Shown here: positions 58,188-64,000 of the stretch, piece after piece
Numbering within the stretch: the stretch's first letter is position 1
Layout: every line of letters begins with the position of its first letter
Origin: a bacterium
GTDB lineage: Bacteria; Hydrothermota; UBA3073; JACQXS01; JAQTXJ01
Assembly (NCBI GenBank): GCA_028716385.1
Contig: JAQUPX010000006.1
Location: 1 to 64,000 of the forward strand
Reading direction: 5' to 3'
Length of the DNA: 64,000 nt
Made by a program: the position numbers and the translations under genes
The notes under the pieces: generated by a model
What the model was told of the DNA's origin: nothing
The model's input: the letters and a program-made list of their open reading frames with translations, nothing else
The model's database searches: none

Positions 58188-59534
58188 CTATATTTGTCTT
58201 TTTATAATTCTTAATTGTGTAGCGCCTCCACAAGACATACAAGGATCGTAAGCACGAATCACTTGTTCTATTTTTACTTTATCTTCATCAGAACAATCTC
58301 CTTTTTTACTATCAAGCACCTCTCTGGCTGATTCAAAAGTAGATCTTTCAATACTCCCCTGATGAAAAGTAGTAGGTGCAATTACTCTTGCTTTTTTCAC
58401 TATACCTTCATTATCAGTTTCGTATTGATGAAGTAATGCACCTCGTGGTGCCTCTACTATTGCTACTCCAATTCCATCTTTGGGATATGCAACATTTTTA
58501 ATGTCTTTATCTAAACCAGACGCAATAATATCTCTCATTCCTTTTATGCATTCAAACATTTCTGCTACCCTTGAGATATCATAACTCATTGCGGACTGTG
58601 TAAAAGTACCAAAAGTTTCCTTAAATTTGTGGAAAACATTGTTGTCCCACTTTGCATTCTGAATTCTTGCAACAGGTCCTACTCTAAATTGGCCATTATT
58701 GGGCCCCATACTTGTTATATAAGGATGCCTTATATAAGAATATTCTTTTTCTTCTTCGGTTATTCTCTCTAAAACTTCTGAAGATGACAAATATTCTTTG
58801 GTTTCATCTTTCATTAAAAGTTCCATAGAGTCATCATTGTAAAGTTCAAGTTTTTTACTTTGTTTAATTGCTAAGAAATTAGTTTCAATTTTTCCATAAG
58901 AAAGTAAAAAGTCTTTTTTCTCATTTATTATACGATAAGTATATTCTTCTATTGTTTTCATTGATTTAGTAGTAGCATCCAATAATGTCAAAATTTTATC
59001 TATTTCTTCTTGATTTAATGTTTTTAATACCCCGCCCGGGACAGATATGATTGTATGAACTTTTCTTCCTGCAATTATTTCACCTATTTGCTGTCCGATC
59101 ATTCGTAATTCTATACCTGCTTCAAGAAAATCCGGATATTTTTTCTGTAAATCTGTTATTGTGTTTACACCATCAATAAGTAAGCCAGGACCTGCAAGAA
59201 AAACAGTATGAAGTGCGTGACTGGAAAGAGTGTTTGCAAGCAACAACAATTCCCGTATCTTTTTTGCAGAGTCAGGAATATTAGTCTCCCAAGCATATTC
59301 TAATGCTTTACAGGCACAAATATTATGTGCAGCATAACAAATACCACAGATTCGCGCAGCTAATCCTGGAACTTCCGAAGCATGTTTTCCTTTAAAAATA
59401 GTATCGAATCCTCTCGAAGGTTCGGTAGCTATATACTCAGCCTTTTCTACTTTACCATATTTATCAACATAAATTGCAATAGAAGCATGCCCTTCTATTC
59501 TGGCAACATTTTCTATTGTAATTATTTTAGACAT
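58188..59534 (-). CDS. [NiFe] hydrogenase large subunit, group 3 (MvhA/HoxH)-like
   Basis: RIEGHASI, AARICGICYAAHNICACKALE (L1), APRGALLHQYETDNEGIVKKARVIAPTTFHQ, C-terminal AYDPCMSCGGATQLRI (L2 variant). Confidence 0.92.
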   Translation of the reverse strand: MSKIITIENVARIEGHASIAIYVDKYGKVEKAEYIATEPSRGFDTIFKGKHASEVPGLAARICGICYAAHNICACKALEYAWETNIPDSAKKIRELLLLANTLSSHALHTVFLAGPGLLIDGVNTITDLQKKYPDFLEAGIELRMIGQQIGEIIAGRKVHTIISVPGGVLKTLNQEEIDKILTLLDATTKSMKTIEEYTYRIINEKKDFLLSYGKIETNFLAIKQSKKLELYNDDSMELLMKDETKEYLSSSEVLERITEEEKEYSYIRHPYITSMGPNNGQFRVGPVARIQNAKWDNNVFHKFKETFGTFTQSAMSYDISRVAEMFECIKGMRDIIASGLDKDIKNVAYPKDGIGVAIVEAPRGALLHQYETDNEGIVKKARVIAPTTFHQGSIERSTFESAREVLDSKKGDCSDEDKVKIEQVIRAYDPCMSCGGATQLRIIKRQI

Positions 59535-60289
59535 TTTAATATTTCTCCTTTTTCTTTATCACTAAATTTTCTGAAATTTCTATAGAGAAAAATAGGTCCC
59601 CTGCAGCCCTCACATGACATATTTGCTTTTATACATCCAGCGTTACATCCTCCGATTGTTTGTCTTCCAAGACATAAATAACCTTGTTCCAAAAAACATT
59701 TTTTAGGGTCTGGGGCTTCCTCTAATAAAGTTTTCCATTTTCCTCCAGGTGGAATTGAAGGTGCTTTATAATTTCTCTCTCTAACACATTCATCGCAAAC
59801 TGTATGAGCAATTTCAGGGACAGGTCTTCCTTCAATTAATGCGAGAATAGTGTCTCTGATAATATCTGCTGGAGGAGGACAACCAGGAACAAAAAAGTCA
59901 ATATCAATAAAAGCTTTTGGTGAACATATTAAAGGATGAAGTTTGTGACCATGTTCTTTTAAATTATTTCCTTTATTCCCTTTGAATGGACTTTTAAGAT
60001 TCCCTAAACAAGCAATCCCACCAAAACAGGCACAAGACCCTAATGCAAGCACTTTTTTAACATGGGGAGCCATTTGTCTTAATAAGGATTCATCTTTATT
60101 GGTTAATATTGCTCCTTCTATTATTAAAAGGTCTGTCTCGGCTTCTATAGTGTCTGTAACTTTATCCATTAATAGGTAAGAATGAACAACATTAATTCCT
60201 CCTGCAAATATTGCTTTACCTACATCAAGAAGAGATACATGACACCCGGAACAACCACCTAATTGTATTGTAGAAACATTTACTGCCAT
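59522..60289 (-). CDS. [NiFe] hydrogenase small subunit (MvhG-like)
   Basis: IQLGGCSGCHVSLLD, LALGSCACFGGIACLGN, FVPGCPPPADII, C-terminal Fe-S cysteines. Confidence 0.92.
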   Translation of the reverse strand: MAVNVSTIQLGGCSGCHVSLLDVGKAIFAGGINVVHSYLLMDKVTDTIEAETDLLIIEGAILTNKDESLLRQMAPHVKKVLALGSCACFGGIACLGNLKSPFKGNKGNNLKEHGHKLHPLICSPKAFIDIDFFVPGCPPPADIIRDTILALIEGRPVPEIAHTVCDECVRERNYKAPSIPPGGKWKTLLEEAPDPKKCFLEQGYLCLGRQTIGGCNAGCIKANMSCEGCRGPIFLYRNFRKFSDKEKGEILKCLK

Positions 60290-60294
60290 AGCTT

Positions 60295-60933
60295 TTATTT
60301 ATAAAATGGTCTCAATTCTTTTGGAACTATTTTTTTTATATTATCTAACTGAAATTTTATTTTATTTTCAGTAAATAAAACTTCTAAGAAACTTTTATCG
60401 TCGCTGTTCAACTTTTGGATAATTGTGTTATTGCCGAGACTTGCTATTTTCCCCCCAACAAATATTCTTCCTTTAATCATCCAATCTCCTACCTTTTCTC
60501 CAATATTACCTAAAACTATAATATTCCCCCCGGTTAAATATAATCCCACAAAATCACCAGCAACTCCCTTTGTGAGAATCACTCCACCCTTACTGATTTG
60601 ACCAATGTTATTTCCTGCATTCCCATTGATAATAATCTGTCCCCCATACATATACATTCCTGCACCCTCACCACAATTTCCATTGATGATTATTTTCCCA
60701 CTTCGCATAGTATCCCCTACAAACCTTTTTGCATTTCCACTTAAAATTATGGATGCTCCATTATTTAAAGCACCTAAGAAATCACCTGCATGACCATTGA
60801 TGGCGATTTCTACATTTTCTTCCCACCCCACAGCAACAGAATCCTGGCTATTAATACCTACTACTACTGCCCTTTTTTTTTCAACTTTAATCTCATCATA
60901 TAAATATTTATTTAATCCTCTTGAATTTTCCAT
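60295..60933 (-). CDS. Glutamate synthase GXGXG domain protein (GltB3-like)
   Basis: Repeated GXXXGXXXXGGXIXXXGNXG beta-helix (GKIIINGNCGEGAGMYMYGGQIIINGNAGNNIGQISKGGVILTKGVAGDFVG). Confidence 0.92.
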   Translation of the reverse strand: MENSRGLNKYLYDEIKVEKKRAVVVGINSQDSVAVGWEENVEIAINGHAGDFLGALNNGASIILSGNAKRFVGDTMRSGKIIINGNCGEGAGMYMYGGQIIINGNAGNNIGQISKGGVILTKGVAGDFVGLYLTGGNIIVLGNIGEKVGDWMIKGRIFVGGKIASLGNNTIIQKLNSDDKSFLEVLFTENKIKFQLDNIKKIVPKELRPFYK

Positions 60934-60974
60934 AATTACCCCTTAATACTTTTTTGTATCTTTTCCAAATTTTT

Positions 60975-61163
60975 TCACGATACATCCTTTTTTTTATTTC
61001 TCATATATTCTTGATGTTTAGAACATTTATGATACGATTCAGACAAACAATACTCCCCTTTTTCTGATTCGCTGGGAATGAATATCCTTTTTGAAAATGC
61101 TACACAATATTCAATAGTCATCTCTCTAAAGAATGGGCATTGCATTTTCCCGTACTTTAACAT
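60975..61163 (-). CDS. Small Cys-rich protein (Cys pattern C-x9-C-x17-C-x9-C)
   Basis: MQCPFFREMTIEYCVAFSKRIFIPSESEKGEYCLSESYHKCSKHQEY; first gene of the hydrogenase operon; start may be internal Met at about 61145. Confidence 0.6.
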   Translation of the reverse strand: MLKYGKMQCPFFREMTIEYCVAFSKRIFIPSESEKGEYCLSESYHKCSKHQEYMRNKKKDVS

Positions 61164-61188
61164 ATTTAAATGATATAGCAGGTATTAT

Positions 61189-61204
61189 AGCAAGTATTGT
61201 GTCA
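61189..61204 (-). promoter_or_regulatory. Candidate sigma-54 (-24/-12) promoter for the hydrogenase/GltB operon
   Basis: Minus strand TGACAC-AATAC-TTGCT against consensus TGGCAC-N5-TTGCW; immediately upstream of 61163 and beside a sigma-54 activator gene. Confidence 0.72.
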
Positions 61205-61472
61205 TTTTGATATGCCGAGACTATTAAACGTTTCTAACTACTTATTGTTCAAGAAGTTACGATTTTTATTATATTATCTTTTCTCGACATTTATTTTCGT
61301 AATTTATCTGAAGTGTTGAATTTTTGAACAATTTTTTATTGGAAAATATACACCTTGTAGGGTAAAAAGGTTATTTAGACGAAAAATTATAGGAAGACAA
61401 GTTATTGTAGTTTTTTTAAACAGTGCTGTGCAAAAATTCTACACCAGAGTAAATGGAAGATTTGGGAGGTTT

Positions 61473-62846
61473 TTAATAGGGCATTTCTCTTTTGGTTTTT
61501 ATTTTATACTTTCTGAGTTTGTTGTGCAATGTCCCCCGGTCTATTTTTAGCGCCAAAGCAGTTTTGCTTATATTACAATTAAGTTTTTTAAGGATAGTTA
61601 ATATATGCGCTTTTTCCATTGCTTCAAGCGAATCATCAAGCGGTAAGTCAACGGGAGTTTGCTTGTAAGTATCCTCCTGTATAACCTCGGACAAATGTTT
61701 TGGCATAATGATATCGCCTTTGCTCAGGATAACAGTTCGCTCAATAACATTTTCTAATTCTCTTATATTTCCCGGCCAATCGTATTTTACCATAAGACTT
61801 AACGCTTTTCTTGAAATTGATTTTATTTTCTTTTTCTCTTTAGTACAATATATCTTTAAAAAATGCTCAATCAAAAATGGGATATCCTCTTTTCTCTCTT
61901 TTAATAAAGGTAAGTCAATGGAAACCGCATTTAGCCGATAATATAAATCTTCTCTGAATGTTTTTTCAACTATAGCCTTTTTCAGGTCTTGGTTGGATGC
62001 AGAAATAACCCTAACATCTACTGGAATTATTTGTGTCCCCCCTATTCTCCGAAATTCCCTTTCTTGTAACACTCTCAATAAATCTACTTGTGCAGAGAGG
62101 CTCATTATTCCCACTTCATCAAGAAATACTGTTCCTCCATTAGCCATTTCAAACCTACCTATCTTTTGCTTATTAGCCCCGGTAAACGTTCCTTCCTCAT
62201 ATCCAAATAACTCGCTTTCTAACAAAGTTTCTGGTATAGCAGCGCAATTTATGGCAATAAACGGTTTGTCGCTACGCAAACTCCGAGAATGGATAGTTCG
62301 GGCAATAACCTCTTTCCCCGTACCACTGGCCCCCTGAATTAGTACTGTCGCACTACTTGGAGATATTACCTCAATCAAATCCCGAATGCGTTTCATTTTC
62401 GAACTTCTCCAAACAATGTGTTGAAAACCATAATGCTGTTTTAGTTGTTGCTTTAGATATATATTCTCTGCAATTAGTTCGCGTCTCTCGATTACCTTTC
62501 TCAGAGTAAAGTCTATTTCTTTCAGGGAAAACGGCTTAATCAAGTAGTCATATGCACCTTCTTTTATAGCCTCTACAGCACTTTTAACCGTAGCGAATGC
62601 TGTTATTATTATTACTACTACTTCCGAGTATATTTTCTTAAAAGCATGCATTACTTCTATACCATCCATTTCAGGTAGTTTAAGATCTACAAATGCTAAA
62701 TCAATTTTCTCCTTTTTCATTTTTTTGATACCTTCTTTCCCATTGCTTGCTATGAAAACTCTATATCCGCCTTCTTGTAGCCAGTCGGAAAGACTTTTCC
62801 TAAGAAGTGGTTCGTCATCTACAATCAATACTGTAAGCTTATTCAT
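61473..62846 (-). CDS. Sigma-54-dependent response regulator (NtrC/AtoC family)
   Basis: Receiver DDEPLLRKSL, AAA+ GASGTGKE, GAFTGA variant (EEGTFTGA), Fis-type HTH NISKTALALKIDRGTLHNKLRKY. Confidence 0.96.
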   Translation of the reverse strand: MNKLTVLIVDDEPLLRKSLSDWLQEGGYRVFIASNGKEGIKKMKKEKIDLAFVDLKLPEMDGIEVMHAFKKIYSEVVVIIITAFATVKSAVEAIKEGAYDYLIKPFSLKEIDFTLRKVIERRELIAENIYLKQQLKQHYGFQHIVWRSSKMKRIRDLIEVISPSSATVLIQGASGTGKEVIARTIHSRSLRSDKPFIAINCAAIPETLLESELFGYEEGTFTGANKQKIGRFEMANGGTVFLDEVGIMSLSAQVDLLRVLQEREFRRIGGTQIIPVDVRVISASNQDLKKAIVEKTFREDLYYRLNAVSIDLPLLKERKEDIPFLIEHFLKIYCTKEKKKIKSISRKALSLMVKYDWPGNIRELENVIERTVILSKGDIIMPKHLSEVIQEDTYKQTPVDLPLDDSLEAMEKAHILTILKKLNCNISKTALALKIDRGTLHNKLRKYKIKTKREMPY

Positions 62847-62857
62847 TATGTTATGCC

Positions 62858-63925
62858 TTATAATGGAAGCGTGATAGTAAAGGAAGTGCCTTTTCCTACC
62901 TCGCTACGAACATCAATGCTACCATTATGTCTTTTTATAATTTCGCAAGACACTGGTAAACCCAACCCTGTCCCTTTTCCTGCCTCTTTACTGGTATAAA
63001 ACAAATCAAACAAGTGAGGAAGTTTTTCTTCCGAAATGCCACATCCAGTATCTGTAATCTCCACTACAAACGACGACTTTGTCTTGACAAATTTTGAACA
63101 TATCATTAATTTCCCTCCGCTTTGCATCGCATCTAAGGAGTTGAGAATAATATTCACAAAAACCTGCCTAAGCTGGATATTATCAACTGTAATGTTTGGT
63201 AAATTGGGGTCTAATTTCTTTTCTATATTTACCTTTAGGATGAATGCTTGAGGCTCAATAAGAAATATTATGTCCTTTAAAACTTTATTTATGTTGGTAG
63301 GTGTTTTCTCAAACCCAACTTCTCGCGAGAAGTTTAAAAAATTCCTTGTAATATTCCCACATCTAATAACCTCTCCTTCCACACTTTTTAAATATTCCGT
63401 TACTATTTTAAGATCTTCCAAATTCGGAGAACGATTTTCAATTTTCTTTAGCACTATCTCTATCGCAGCCGAGATACCACTAAGAGGATTGTTAATCTCA
63501 TGCGCTATTCCTGCTGCCAATTTACCAACCGCAGCCAATCTTTCAGAATAAATCATTTCTTTTTCCAATTTTACTAATTCAGTGGCATCTCTAAAAACCT
63601 CTATAATTCCTGCTCCTTTGCCATTACAATCTCTTAGAAGAGATATATAGGAATTAATAGTAATTTTTTGCTTCTTTGCCGTTAAGATGTCCTTCTTGTG
63701 ATGATATGTTGGTTGACCAGTTCTTATTACTGTTTTAAGAGGACAATCTTTTTTACAAATAGAACCTTTAAATACATCTTTACATTTATGTTCCCTTACT
63801 GCATTAAGACAAAAACCTGTGATTCTCTCGGCTGATTTATTTAGATATATCACCCTTCCTTTTTTATCAACAACACAAACACCCTCATATATATTTTCTA
63901 ATACATTGGCCTCAAAGTTTTTCAT
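62858..63925 (-). CDS. PAS-domain sensor histidine kinase
   Basis: PAS N-terminus with Cys cluster (CKDVFKGSICKKDCPL), H-box GIAHEINNPLSGI, GKGTGLGLPVSCEII. Confidence 0.94.
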   Translation of the reverse strand: MKNFEANVLENIYEGVCVVDKKGRVIYLNKSAERITGFCLNAVREHKCKDVFKGSICKKDCPLKTVIRTGQPTYHHKKDILTAKKQKITINSYISLLRDCNGKGAGIIEVFRDATELVKLEKEMIYSERLAAVGKLAAGIAHEINNPLSGISAAIEIVLKKIENRSPNLEDLKIVTEYLKSVEGEVIRCGNITRNFLNFSREVGFEKTPTNINKVLKDIIFLIEPQAFILKVNIEKKLDPNLPNITVDNIQLRQVFVNIILNSLDAMQSGGKLMICSKFVKTKSSFVVEITDTGCGISEEKLPHLFDLFYTSKEAGKGTGLGLPVSCEIIKRHNGSIDVRSEVGKGTSFTITLPL

Positions 63926-64000
63926 ATTTTGACTTTTTTCATATTTATTATTTTACCCCAATTCTTGTGCATGTCAAGTCCTTTTGAAAACATTTTGAAA

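Noticed and set aside
1-64000. Global reassignment of UGA (Trp or Gly)
   Set aside because: Several genes end at TGA with tight overlap to the next start (ATGA at 18491, 22322, 38464), and Trp is encoded by TGG throughout.
1-64000. tRNA or rRNA genes
   Set aside because: None recognised by eye; a tRNAscan/Infernal run would be needed to exclude them.

Overview
The window is a low-GC bacterial chromosome segment with about 45 supported CDS, both ends cut. The many secreted proteins with FlgD-like/T9SS-type C-terminal domains suggest an uncultured WOR-3/FCB-like lineage; that is inference only. Housekeeping content includes topA, ftsH, tilS, cdaA, trpS, queA, an archaeal-type pheST pair, ugd, bioY, lplA, nfnAB-like genes and gdh. 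At least eight exported proteins end in a sorting-like domain (YPNPF...VYDxxGRxV...WDGKDNNGxxVxxGxYFxxL). Three systems stand out. (1) A tandem pair of exported thioredoxin/TlpA-like genes (9082-9843, 9892-10656) each has one in-frame TGA at the first redox-Cys position (FWASS-U-PSC, FFTST-U-SGC). Each TGA is followed at an identical 24-nt spacing by a hairpin with an AGGU loop resembling a bacterial SECIS, so these look like secreted selenoproteins that ORF calling splits. (2) A [NiFe]-hydrogenase MvhAG-like pair lies between split glutamate-synthase domains (ferredoxin+FMN GltB2-like and GXGXG GltB3-like). A sigma-54 -24/-12 promoter precedes the operon, and a sigma-54 response regulator/histidine kinase pair lies next to it. 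(3) Several short palindromic repeat families sit between genes and also in frame inside CDS, often around the C-terminal sorting domain. Other observations are a 62-bp tandem repeat, a MITE-like element, a near-identical duplication in a beta-propeller gene, a DUF1284 gene without a canonical start, and a decayed tract with a truncated tautomerase paralog. All assignments come from reading motifs; no database search was run.
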